Origin: an uncultured Acidobacteriota bacterium
GTDB lineage: Bacteria > Acidobacteriota > Terriglobia > UBA7540
NCBI GenBank assembly: GCA_937900045.1
Contig: CALCEB010000219.1
Coordinates: 1-41,493 of the forward strand
Direction: 5' to 3'
DNA: 41,493 bases
Translations under genes and position numbers: made by a program
Part shown: piece after piece, positions 24,934 to 33,016 of the stretch
Position numbering within the stretch: the stretch's first letter is position 1
Layout: every line of letters starts with the position of its first letter
The notes under the pieces: generated by a model
Told to the model about the DNA's origin: nothing
What the model saw: the letters and a program-made list of their open reading frames with translations, nothing else
Databases searched by the model: none

Positions 24934-27900
24934 ATGACGAATGTGGATCGGCGAAGATTTATGGAGGTGTCCGCGGGCTCACTATTCGCAGGAAGCTTTA
25001 TAGCCGGGATTCCATCATTAGCCGGAGCTGCCCAATTCTTCAGGCGCAGGCAGCGAATTGAAGCGAATAATCCATTCCACGCGGCGCTTCAGAGGCTCAA
25101 CGCTATGGTGCAAATGCCTTTGCCGGAATGGCGGGCGCATGCTGACGATTTGCCCCATCCTGAAGATCCCAGCGTTGATGATTCGACCTGGCAGCACGTG
25201 AAAATTCGAGAACCCTGGAAGCAAGGGCCGGTGTGGTTCCGGAGATGGGTCGAGATTCCGAAATCCATGGGCGGCTACAACATTCAAGGCTTGCGGGTGA
25301 AGCTGGACGCGCGGGTTGGATTCAGAGGCCGTGGGCCGGTAAGAGTATTCTCAAATGGCTCGATGGTGGAGATGGGGCCGTCGAATATTCAGCAACCCAT
25401 TGTGCTGACTGAAAACGCTCAACCCGGCCAGAGGTTTCTGATAGCCATCTACGCGCCGGCGAATCACGGTCCCGCGGGGCTTTACTATGCCCGCCTGGAC
25501 GTCGACTTTCCTTTTGATAAGTCAAACCCTGCAACCATGCGGGATGAAATCCTCGCTGTCCAGGCGTTGGGACTCTCCAAGAATTTTCCGGACGGGGAGC
25601 CGCAGCGGCAATCGCAATTGAGCGCCGCCGTGAAGGCCATCGATTTTGACGCCCTTGACCGTGGAGATCAGAACGGCTTCAACCGGTCGCTCGGCTTGGC
25701 GGACCAGAAGATGCAACCGTTGGCGGACTGGATGAAGACTTTCACCATCCGGGCCGTGGGTAATTCCCATATCGACATGGCATGGCTCTGGCCTTGGACC
25801 GAAACCGTGCAGGTGGTTCGCGATACTTTCGGCACGGTCCTGGAGCTGATGGATGAATACCCGGAATTTCTATACGCGCAGTCCTCCGCCCAAGACTTTT
25901 TGTGGCTGGAAGAAAAATATCCGGACATGTTCAAGGAAATTCAGAAGCGGGTGAAAGAGGGGCGGTGGGAGCTGGTGGGCGGGATGTGGGTGGAACCTGA
26001 TCTGAACATGCCCTGCGGGGAGTCCCTGGTGCGTCAATTGTTGACCGGCAAGCGGTACTTCCAGCAGAAATTCGGAGTGGATGTGAGGATCGGCTGGAAT
26101 CCCGATTCATTCGGTTACAGTTGGCAACTGGCCCAGATTTACAAGCGGTCGGGCGTCGATTATTTCGTAACCCAGAAAATCTCCTGGAATGACACGACGA
26201 AGTTTCCTTACAAACTCTTCTGGTGGGAATCTCCCGATGGCAGCCGCGTGCTCACCTATTTTCCGCACGGGTATGGAAATAACATTAGCCCGGTGCGTTG
26301 CTCGGAATTCCTGGCTGAGGATGTGCCGCTGTGCTCGGGTTATCACGAGAATATGTTGCTTTACGGAGTCGGCGACCACGGTGGAGGACCGACGCGGCAG
26401 ATGTTGGATGCTGCGGTGCGCTGGCAACATTCTCTCCAGGCGGCTTTCCCGAGTATCAAGTGGAGCACGGCGCAACAATTCTTTAATGACGTGAATGACA
26501 ATCTTCCCAAGCTGGATCTTCCGGTTTGGAAGAGCGAGCTTTACCTGCAGTTCCACCGCGGCACTTATACGACGCAAGCGGAATCCAAGAAGCGGATGCG
26601 GTATAGCGAAGAGTTGATGTTGAATTCGGAGAAATTCGCGTCGCTCGCCATGCTTCACGGGCGGGCTTATCCCCAGCCACAATTCGAAGACTGCTGGCGC
26701 CGTGTCTGTTTCGATCAATTTCACGACATGATGGCCGGGTCGGGTATCCACATCAACTACGTGGATGAAACCGAGAACCTGGAATTCGTTAAACTCGCTT
26801 GTCTGCCAATCCTTCATGGGTCGATGCGGACCCTGGCGGCACGCATTGACACGAAAGGTCCGGGCATACCCGTGGTGGTGTTCAATTCTCTGAGCTGGGA
26901 GCGAAGTGACGTTGTGGAAACAGAAGTCCAATTTCCCGGACCAACTGCAAAGATCGAAGTCCAGGATCCAGAAGGTCACGGGGCGCCTTCAGCTGTAACT
27001 TGGCGGGACGATTCCATCCAAACAGTCAAGGTTCGCTTTCTTGCGCGCGGGCTTCCCCCGGTTGGATACAAGGTGTTTCACGTTGTCTCCACAGACCATC
27101 CACGGGAGGCTTCGAGCACGCTCAAGGCCAGCGGGACCACTTTGGAGAATGAATTCCTCCGCGTTGAGGTTGATTCAAATACAGGATGCGTCACCAGCCT
27201 GGTGAACAAGAAGGATGGCAAGAACATCCTGAAACCGGGAGCCAATGGAAATTTGCTCGAAACCTTCGTGGATAAACCCAAACAGTTCGACGCGTGGAAC
27301 ATTGGCTGGCCTTACGACCAAACGAAGGTGGAACTGTTGGAAGCGCAAGAAGTGCAGTTGGTGGAGAATACCCCGGTTCGCGCCGTGGTGCGCGTGAAGA
27401 AGAGTTTCCAAAAATCCTCCTTCGTTCAGGAAATCTGCATGTACCCGGAAATTCCCCGCGCCGATGTCAACATGCAGGCGGATTGGCACGAAACCCACAT
27501 CATGTTGAAAGTCGCATTTCCATTGGACATCGCGCCCGAAAAGGCGACCTACGAGATTCCCTATGGAACCATCGAGCGGCCCGCAATTCCTCACACCAAG
27601 GCCGAAGAAGCGGAATGGGAGGTCTGCGCGCAGCAATGGGGCGACCTTTCCGAATCGGGCCACGGCTTCAGTCTGCTCAATACCTGCAAGTACGGTTACG
27701 ACACGGTGGAGAAAGGAGTCATCCGGCTCACCTTATTGCGATCCCCGGTATCGCCCGACCCCATTGCCGATCAGGGACCGCACGAATTCACGTATGCGAT
27801 GTATCCCCACGCCGGCGGCTGGAAAAAGGCAGGAACGGAACTTCGCGGATATGAGTTGAATTACCGCGCGATTCCTCTGGTAGCCGAAGCGCACGAGGGG

Positions 27901-28218
27901 CCGCTTCCGTCTTCCTATTCATTTGTGACCATCGAGCCCTCGAACGTTATCCTGACGGCAATCAAAAAGGCGGAGGATGATAATTCCGTCATTTTCCGCT
28001 TCTATGAATTTGAAGGCAAACCGTCTCGGGTACGTTTGCGTTTGCCGGAAGCCGCGACGCAAGCGGTTGAGACAAATCTGATGGAGAAGGAGGAGCATTC
28101 CATCTCTCTTGGACCGGGCGGTAAGGAATTGACCACGCCCATCGGGGCCCATGTAATTAAATCCGTGAAAGTCACATTCCAAAACTCAGCCGGCAGTGTA
28201 CCGCCACCAGCGGTATAG
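24934..28218 (+). CDS. GH38 alpha-mannosidase, Tat-exported
   Basis: 1094 residues. ATG 24934 follows GGAGG with 8-base spacing and opens a Tat-like signal (DRRRFMEVSAGSLFAGSFIA). The GH38 core is clear: SHIDMAWLWPW with the zinc ligands His279 and Asp281, the nucleophile Asp391 in WNPDSFGYSW, and His597 in FHDMMAGSGI. A middle helical segment and the C-terminal GH38 beta-domain follow (LRVEVDSNTGCVTSLVNKKD). The N-terminal Ig-like part (about 35-240) is common in large bacterial members. The enzyme releases terminal alpha-mannose, here probably in the periplasm. A RhaT-like transporter starts 47 bases downstream. Confidence 0.94.
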   Translation: MTNVDRRRFMEVSAGSLFAGSFIAGIPSLAGAAQFFRRRQRIEANNPFHAALQRLNAMVQMPLPEWRAHADDLPHPEDPSVDDSTWQHVKIREPWKQGPVWFRRWVEIPKSMGGYNIQGLRVKLDARVGFRGRGPVRVFSNGSMVEMGPSNIQQPIVLTENAQPGQRFLIAIYAPANHGPAGLYYARLDVDFPFDKSNPATMRDEILAVQALGLSKNFPDGEPQRQSQLSAAVKAIDFDALDRGDQNGFNRSLGLADQKMQPLADWMKTFTIRAVGNSHIDMAWLWPWTETVQVVRDTFGTVLELMDEYPEFLYAQSSAQDFLWLEEKYPDMFKEIQKRVKEGRWELVGGMWVEPDLNMPCGESLVRQLLTGKRYFQQKFGVDVRIGWNPDSFGYSWQLAQIYKRSGVDYFVTQKISWNDTTKFPYKLFWWESPDGSRVLTYFPHGYGNNISPVRCSEFLAEDVPLCSGYHENMLLYGVGDHGGGPTRQMLDAAVRWQHSLQAAFPSIKWSTAQQFFNDVNDNLPKLDLPVWKSELYLQFHRGTYTTQAESKKRMRYSEELMLNSEKFASLAMLHGRAYPQPQFEDCWRRVCFDQFHDMMAGSGIHINYVDETENLEFVKLACLPILHGSMRTLAARIDTKGPGIPVVVFNSLSWERSDVVETEVQFPGPTAKIEVQDPEGHGAPSAVTWRDDSIQTVKVRFLARGLPPVGYKVFHVVSTDHPREASSTLKASGTTLENEFLRVEVDSNTGCVTSLVNKKDGKNILKPGANGNLLETFVDKPKQFDAWNIGWPYDQTKVELLEAQEVQLVENTPVRAVVRVKKSFQKSSFVQEICMYPEIPRADVNMQADWHETHIMLKVAFPLDIAPEKATYEIPYGTIERPAIPHTKAEEAEWEVCAQQWGDLSESGHGFSLLNTCKYGYDTVEKGVIRLTLLRSPVSPDPIADQGPHEFTYAMYPHAGGWKKAGTELRGYELNYRAIPLVAEAHEGPLPSSYSFVTIEPSNVILTAIKKAEDDNSVIFRFYEFEGKPSRVRLRLPEAATQAVETNLMEKEEHSISLGPGGKELTTPIGAHVIKSVKVTFQNSAGSVPPPAV

Positions 28219-28265
28219 GCTGGGGATAGAGTTAAACTCGTATCCAGTCAGGCGGGAGTGATCCG

Positions 28266-29303
28266 ATGGCAGCCGTTTTCCTGGGAGGTGTCCTTTCGAT
28301 TGTTGCCGGCGTTTTGAACGGCAGTTTTGCAGCTCCAACCAAGTATGCGAAAAAGTGGAAGTGGGAAAACATTTGGTCCGTTTGGGCGGTCGTGGCGATG
28401 TTCCTGCTTCCGTGGGCCCTTGTTTTTGCGACGATTCCTCATGCTGTTTCTTTTTTCGAGAATACCCCTTTGGACCAATGGCGGCTCCTCATCTTCTTTG
28501 GAATTGGCTTTGGGCTTGCCCAGATATTTTTTGGCCTGGGTATCGCCGCGGTGGGTATCGCTTTGAATTTCGCCATCGCCATCGGCATTTCCACCGCCTT
28601 TGGATCCATTGTGCCGTTTCTATCCCAGCATTCTGAGAAGACCTTTACACCGGAGGGCTATTTCTTTTTTCTCGGTATCATTCTGATGCTCATTGGAATT
28701 GTGCTTTCTGCCGTGGCGGGACGTGAGAAGGAGAAACAACTGCGTCTGTCGGCTGCACAATCTCAAGATGCTCCAACAAAAAGGATGAGCTTCGCAGCCG
28801 GGCTCACCCTTTGCATTCTTGCCGGTCTGGGCTCGCCGTTGGGCAATTTTGGCTTGGCCTTTTGCACGCCGACCGTGCATCGGGCAATTGAGATGGGAGC
28901 GAGTCTCACCAATAAATACAACGTGATTTGGGCGCCGCTGTACACCGCTTCCCTCGTCCCCTACTTGCTCTACTGCGGCTACCTCTGGCGGAAAAATCGC
29001 AGCTTTCATCTTTTCAAAGCGGCGGGGACGGGCATCAACTGGTTCTACGGGACCGTCATGGCTGTCCTGTGGATGGGAAGTTCGGCGATTTACGGGATCG
29101 CGGCCTCCCGGATCGGTGACATGGGACCGGTTCTTGGTTGGCCACTCTTCATGTCCATCATTATCATCACTTCAAGCGTGTGGGGATTCCTGACGGGCGA
29201 GTGGAAAGGTGCTGGCAGGAAATCGGCGAATGCCATGATGGTGGGGATCATATTTCTCATCCTTGGATTCGTGACCTTGGCCTACAGTGGGAGCATGGCT
29301 TGA
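28266..29303 (+). CDS. RhaT-like sugar/proton symporter
   Basis: A 345-residue membrane protein with about ten hydrophobic segments. It matches the L-rhamnose/H+ symporter family, with VLNGSFAAPTKYAKKWKWEN early on, IWSVWAVVAMFLLPWAL, and a late SSVWGFLTGEWKGAG. A GGGAGT precedes the ATG at 28266. The gene is 47 bases after the alpha-mannosidase gene and probably co-transcribed, so the substrate may be a sugar released by that enzyme rather than rhamnose itself. No rhamnose catabolic genes are in the window, so the rhaT symbol is not assigned. Confidence 0.88.
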   Translation: MAAVFLGGVLSIVAGVLNGSFAAPTKYAKKWKWENIWSVWAVVAMFLLPWALVFATIPHAVSFFENTPLDQWRLLIFFGIGFGLAQIFFGLGIAAVGIALNFAIAIGISTAFGSIVPFLSQHSEKTFTPEGYFFFLGIILMLIGIVLSAVAGREKEKQLRLSAAQSQDAPTKRMSFAAGLTLCILAGLGSPLGNFGLAFCTPTVHRAIEMGASLTNKYNVIWAPLYTASLVPYLLYCGYLWRKNRSFHLFKAAGTGINWFYGTVMAVLWMGSSAIYGIAASRIGDMGPVLGWPLFMSIIIITSSVWGFLTGEWKGAGRKSANAMMVGIIFLILGFVTLAYSGSMA

Positions 29304-29348
29304 ACCGTCCAGTCCAACACGGCCAGCGAAGGACGCGGGCAACATTTG

Positions 29349-30320
29349 CTACATTGGTCCCGCAAGTTGACTGGCTGCCGGCGGAATATCAGCAAAGCGG
29401 TCTCGAATCTCTTTCGTGGAGTCGAGAGCTGAAAGCATGGCCCAAGGCTCGACCTCGGTCTGCGCGCCGCGAGAATTCAATGTGCTGATGATGACCTCGG
29501 TGGGAATGTTGCCCACCAGGTGATCGCTGGCAAAGGGGCAACCTCCAAGCCCGGTTAAGGCGCCATCAAAACGCCGGCACCCGGCTTCGTAGGCTGCGAT
29601 CACTTTCGCAGCCGCTTCGTCCGGCGCGCTGTGCAAATGGACTCCGAGTTCCACGCCCTTCCCGTGCGGCATGACGGCGGTGAAAAGCTTAGCGATTTCC
29701 CTTGGCTCCGCGACTCCTGCCGTGTCCGCAAGCGAAACCTCCCGAACCCCAGCTTCTCTCAACCAGTCAAGAGTGTCCTCCACCACCTCCGGTCCCCACG
29801 GCTCTTCATAAGGATTGCCGAAGGCCATTGAGATATAGACCACCAGCTTGCGGCCTGCGGAGTTGCAAGCGGCGTGGAGTTGTTCCACCAACTTCCGTGA
29901 TTCTGAAAGCGACATGTTAGCGTTTTGCCTGCGAAATTGGGCGGAAACCGAATACGGGTAGCCGAGAGTCGTGATCCCTGGCGCGGCCAGCGCCCGTTTC
30001 AGCCCTTGTTCGTTGACGATGATGCCAATGATCTCTATCTGATCTTGCCGCCCGGCTACGATTTGATTTGAGCCGGATTCTGTCTTTTGGGCGGACTGGA
30101 ATTTCATCGTTTCAAGCTGGGCCATCAACTGGATCATCACGGATTCGCTATCCGCCATTTGCGGAACGTACTTCGGGGCGACGAAGCTCACTGCGTCAAT
30201 GTGGCGGAAGCCGGCTTCAACCAGTTTCCGGAGATATGCGACCTTTGTGTCAGTAGGGATGATCTTGGCCAGTCCTTGCCAGGCGTCGCGCGGGCATTCG
30301 ATGATTTTGACTTTGTCCAT
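29349..30320 (-). CDS. mvaB: Hydroxymethylglutaryl-CoA lyase-like enzyme
   Basis: A 323-residue TIM-barrel protein of the HMGL-like family. HMG-CoA lyase cleaves 3-hydroxy-3-methylglutaryl-CoA to acetoacetate and acetyl-CoA, the last step of leucine breakdown. The protein has VKIIECPRDAWQG (conserved Arg-Asp, although the usual GPRDGLQN is altered), ASFV-like DAVSFVAPKYVPQMAD, the metal histidines in GVHLHSAPDEA, and the signature GLGGCPFASDHLVGN with its active-site cysteine. These are close to true lyases but with substitutions, so a related aldol lyase is possible. It lies downstream of an acyl-CoA carboxylase subunit on the same strand, which supports a leucine-degradation role. Confidence 0.82.
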   Translation of the reverse strand: MDKVKIIECPRDAWQGLAKIIPTDTKVAYLRKLVEAGFRHIDAVSFVAPKYVPQMADSESVMIQLMAQLETMKFQSAQKTESGSNQIVAGRQDQIEIIGIIVNEQGLKRALAAPGITTLGYPYSVSAQFRRQNANMSLSESRKLVEQLHAACNSAGRKLVVYISMAFGNPYEEPWGPEVVEDTLDWLREAGVREVSLADTAGVAEPREIAKLFTAVMPHGKGVELGVHLHSAPDEAAAKVIAAYEAGCRRFDGALTGLGGCPFASDHLVGNIPTEVIISTLNSRGAQTEVEPWAMLSALDSTKEIRDRFADIPPAASQLAGPM

Positions 30321-30328
30321 TGTTTTTA

Positions 30329-30356
30329 TTTGCGCTCTTTGCGCCTTTGCGTGAAA
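30329..30356. repeat. Short GCGCAAAG-type repeat R1
   Basis: TTTGCGCTCTTTGCGCCTTTGCGTGAAA fills the gap between the lyase start and the GxxExxY stop. Related copies are R2 (30756-30784, reversed) and R3 (31241-31270). Confidence 0.75.
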
Positions 30357-30361
30357 GTCTT

Positions 30362-30745
30362 CTAATCTTTCAGGCCATTCACAACGCGGGAGATGCCTTC
30401 TCGGATCAAATTTACGTTGAAGTTAATGAGCAAACCCAGGCGGATGTTCGCTAGGCGGAGATATGCCAGCACTTGCTTCTTGTGAACCGGTGCGATCTGT
30501 TCGATTGACTTGATTTCAACAATGACCTTGCTTTCGACAATCAAGTCCGCGCGAAAGCCGATGTCCAAGCGAACGCTTTCATAAACAACCGGAATGGCTT
30601 GCTGGCGGATCACTTGCAAGCCACGTCTCGACAGTTCTTCTGTCATTACAGCCTCATAGACGGATTCAAGTAAACCCGGTCCAAGAGTGGTGTGAATCTT
30701 AAAAGCAGCGTCTACAATCTGTGTGGCGATCTCGCTTTCTGTCAT
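30362..30745 (-). CDS. GxxExxY family protein, nuclease-like
   Basis: A 127-residue GxxExxY protein, named for the motif seen here as GPGLLESVYEAVM (residues about 22-34). The remainder resembles a PD-(D/E)XK nuclease fold: Asp in RADLIVESKVIVEIKSIEQI, with VEIK as the E-x-K strand, then HKKQVLAYLRLANIRLGLLI and INFN. The family is widespread, often between short repeats, and its function is not established. Here it is inserted between two metabolic genes and bracketed by repeats R1 and R2. Confidence 0.9.
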   Translation of the reverse strand: MTESEIATQIVDAAFKIHTTLGPGLLESVYEAVMTEELSRRGLQVIRQQAIPVVYESVRLDIGFRADLIVESKVIVEIKSIEQIAPVHKKQVLAYLRLANIRLGLLINFNVNLIREGISRVVNGLKD

Positions 30746-30755
30746 TGAAGAAAAG

Positions 30756-30784
30756 CCTCACGCCAAGGCGCGAAGGCGCAAAGA
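30756..30784. repeat. Short GCGCAAAG-type repeat R2
   Basis: CCTCACGCCAAGGCGCGAAG plus GCGCAAAGA lies between the two small nuclease-like genes. Reversed, it reads like R1 and R3 (TCTTTGCGCCTTCGCGCCTT...). Confidence 0.75.
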
Positions 30785-30819
30785 ATCCGCTGTCACTCAT
30801 TACATGATTTCCAGCTTCC

Positions 30820-31242
30820 TTAACGATGCAGCGAGGGTCTTGAGATCGAGCTCAGGAGTAGGAGCATCCCCGGTACCTTCAGAACCGTCACGACAAACAG
30901 CCCGTGAAAGTTCCCTGCAATCTGCTGCCACACGTACTCGCAATGTTTCTTTATCTTGTTCTCACTGCCAAGGGACTGCGCCTTGATTACAATAAGTAGT
31001 TTCTTCGGCGCGGGATGCAAGGCCAAGTCTACAATGGCCCCATGAATCTGTTTGTACACCCTTGCCTCAATCTCTACTGCGCACTCAATCTTTTGTCCGT
31101 CGGGGGCGGTTATCACTCCATCCAAGTATGCTATGCCGCCCGCCTCATCTATGGAGTGTCGATAATCGTACGAACTCCACCTGGCCCCAAGCAGATTGGC
31201 CATTAGCCCTTTGCCGTAATCGTCGTGGTTGCCCATGTTCAC
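30820..31242 (-). CDS. Hypothetical protein, possible PD-(D/E)XK-like fold
   Basis: A 140-residue protein not matched to a named family. It has YLDGVITAPDGQKIECAVEI with Asp and, after about 14 residues, ECAVEIEAR, followed by KQIHGAIVDLALHPAPKKLL and IVIKAQ. A beta-hairpin with Asp, then Glu-x-Glu, then a helix and a hydrophobic strand is compatible with a degenerate nuclease or binding fold. It lies between repeats R2 and R3 in the same orientation as the GxxExxY gene. No signal peptide or membrane segment is seen. Confidence 0.65.
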   Translation of the reverse strand: MNMGNHDDYGKGLMANLLGARWSSYDYRHSIDEAGGIAYLDGVITAPDGQKIECAVEIEARVYKQIHGAIVDLALHPAPKKLLIVIKAQSLGSENKIKKHCEYVWQQIAGNFHGLFVVTVLKVPGMLLLLSSISRPSLHR

Positions 31243-31270
31243 TTTGCGTCTTGGCGCCTTTGCGTGAGGC
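31241..31270. repeat. Short GCGCAAAG-type repeat R3
   Basis: ACTTTGCGTCTTGGCGCCTT and TGCGTGAGGC lie between the 140-residue gene and the carboxylase stop, in the same orientation as R1. Confidence 0.75.
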
Positions 31271-31275
31271 CGCTC

Positions 31276-32967
31276 TTACGTTTGCAACACGCCCGTCTTG
31301 AATTCCGGCACATCCGGATTCAATGCTGCCGCCTCCAGCGCCCACACCAGGGCATCACGGGTCTCAGCGGGATCGATGATGGCATCCACCCAAAGCCGGG
31401 CTGCGGCATAACGGGGATCCGTCTGCGATTCGTAAGTCGAGCGGACAGACTCGAAGAGTTCTTTCTTTTCTTGTTCGGTCAGTTTCTTGCCTTGGCGCTC
31501 AAGCTGCTTGAGTTTGATTTCCACCAGCGTCCCCGCCGCCGATTCGCCGCTCATCACGGCGTAGCGGGCCGTGGGCCATGCAAATATAAAGCGAGGGTCG
31601 TAAGCTTTGCCGCACATGGCGTAGTGCCCCGCGCCAAAGCTGCCTCCGCAAATCACCGTGATTTTGGGGACGACGCTATTGGAGACGGCGTTGACCATCT
31701 TAGCGCCCGCCCGGATGATGCCGCTCCATTCCGCTTCCTTGCCCACCATGAATCCGTTGACATCGTGCAGGAAAATCAGCGGGATCAAATTTTGGTTGCA
31801 ATCCATGATGAATCGCGCCGCTTTCTCCGCCGCTTCGGTATAGATCACGCCGCCGAATTCAATCCGCTTGCCACCCGTAGCGCGGTCCACGGTTTGAACA
31901 TGGTTCTTCTGATTCGCCACAATGCCCACGGCCCAGCCGCCCACCCGCGCGTAGCCGCAAAGTACCGTCTGCCCGTATTCAGCGCGATACTCGTCAAAAG
32001 CCGAGGCGTCCACGATGCGGGCAATAATTTCCTTCATGTCATATTGTTTTGCCGGATCGGAGGAGAAAATGCCGTAAATATCCTCTGCCGGATAAGAGGG
32101 AAGCTCCGGCTGCTTGTAGTTGAAGGGTGCTCCTGGGGGTTCGCCCATTTTATCGACCAGATTGCGAATTCGCCCGATGCACGCCTCGTCATCCGGCTCG
32201 CGGAAATCCACGGTGCCGCTGATCTGGGCGTGCATCTTGGCGCCGCCCAATTCTTCCGCCGAGGCCACTTGCCCGATGGCGGCCTGCACCAGAGCAGGGC
32301 CCGCCAAAAATAGCCCGCTACCCTCCGTCATCAGGATGTGATCGCACATGACGGGAAGATACGCGCCGCCGGCCACGCACATGCCCATGATCGCAGTGAT
32401 CTGAGGAATCCCCCGGGCGCTCATCACGGCGTTGTTGCGGAAAACGCGCCCAAAGTCGTCCGTATCAGGAAAAACATCTTCTTGCAGCGGCAAAAAAACG
32501 CCGGCGGAATCCACTAAATAGATCGTGGGGATGCGATTTTCAATCGCGATGTTCTGAGCCCGGATCACTTTCTTGGCGGTCATGGGAAAAAAAGCTCCGG
32601 CTTTCACGGTGGCGTCGTTGGCGATAATCATGACGAGCCGGTTCTCGGCGCGCGCCAGTCCGGTGATCGCGCCCGCCGCCGGAGCGCCACCCCACTCCGC
32701 GTACATATCGTGGGCCGCAAAGATTCCCAACTCAAAAAAAGAAGTGTCCGGATCAATCAACTTTTGAATGCGCTCGCGGGCCGTCAGCCTTCCCTTTTTG
32801 TGCTGCGAGTCAATGGACTTCGTTCCACCTCCATCGCGGATAACGTCCTCCTGGTTTTTGATCTCCGCCATGAGGTCGACGATGCGCCGCAGGTTCTTCT
32901 CAAAACCCTGTGACCGGCGGTCAATCTGCGTTTGGAGCAATGAACTGGCCACAACATTCGTCCTCAA
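31276..32967 (-). CDS. Acyl-CoA carboxylase carboxyltransferase subunit, probably methylcrotonyl-CoA carboxylase beta
   Basis: A 563-residue biotin-dependent carboxyltransferase. The two crotonase-like halves are evident: RLTARERIQKLIDPDTSFFE, MIIANDATVKAGAFFPMT, YLVDSAGVFLPLQEDVFPDT, MGMCVAGGAYLPVMCDHI and, in the second half, HDVNGFMVGKEAEWSGIIR and GGSFGAGHYAMCGKAYDPRF. It resembles MCC beta subunits more than propionyl-CoA carboxylase. With the HMG-CoA lyase gene it fits leucine degradation. No biotin carboxylase alpha subunit or methylglutaconyl-CoA hydratase is present in the window. The start is TTG 32967 or GTG 32952, the latter with GAGG about nine bases upstream. Confidence 0.92.
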   Translation of the reverse strand: MRTNVVASSLLQTQIDRRSQGFEKNLRRIVDLMAEIKNQEDVIRDGGGTKSIDSQHKKGRLTARERIQKLIDPDTSFFELGIFAAHDMYAEWGGAPAAGAITGLARAENRLVMIIANDATVKAGAFFPMTAKKVIRAQNIAIENRIPTIYLVDSAGVFLPLQEDVFPDTDDFGRVFRNNAVMSARGIPQITAIMGMCVAGGAYLPVMCDHILMTEGSGLFLAGPALVQAAIGQVASAEELGGAKMHAQISGTVDFREPDDEACIGRIRNLVDKMGEPPGAPFNYKQPELPSYPAEDIYGIFSSDPAKQYDMKEIIARIVDASAFDEYRAEYGQTVLCGYARVGGWAVGIVANQKNHVQTVDRATGGKRIEFGGVIYTEAAEKAARFIMDCNQNLIPLIFLHDVNGFMVGKEAEWSGIIRAGAKMVNAVSNSVVPKITVICGGSFGAGHYAMCGKAYDPRFIFAWPTARYAVMSGESAAGTLVEIKLKQLERQGKKLTEQEKKELFESVRSTYESQTDPRYAAARLWVDAIIDPAETRDALVWALEAAALNPDVPEFKTGVLQT

Positions 32968-33016
32968 TTACGGCTTTTTCCCTTTAAGTTCAGAAAATGA
33001 TCCTGGGCGCGGCACT

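Noticed and set aside
31225..32313. A 362-residue open frame on the plus strand opposite the carboxylase gene
   Set aside because: The minus strand encodes clear carboxyltransferase motifs across the same bases; the plus-strand reading has no family resemblance.
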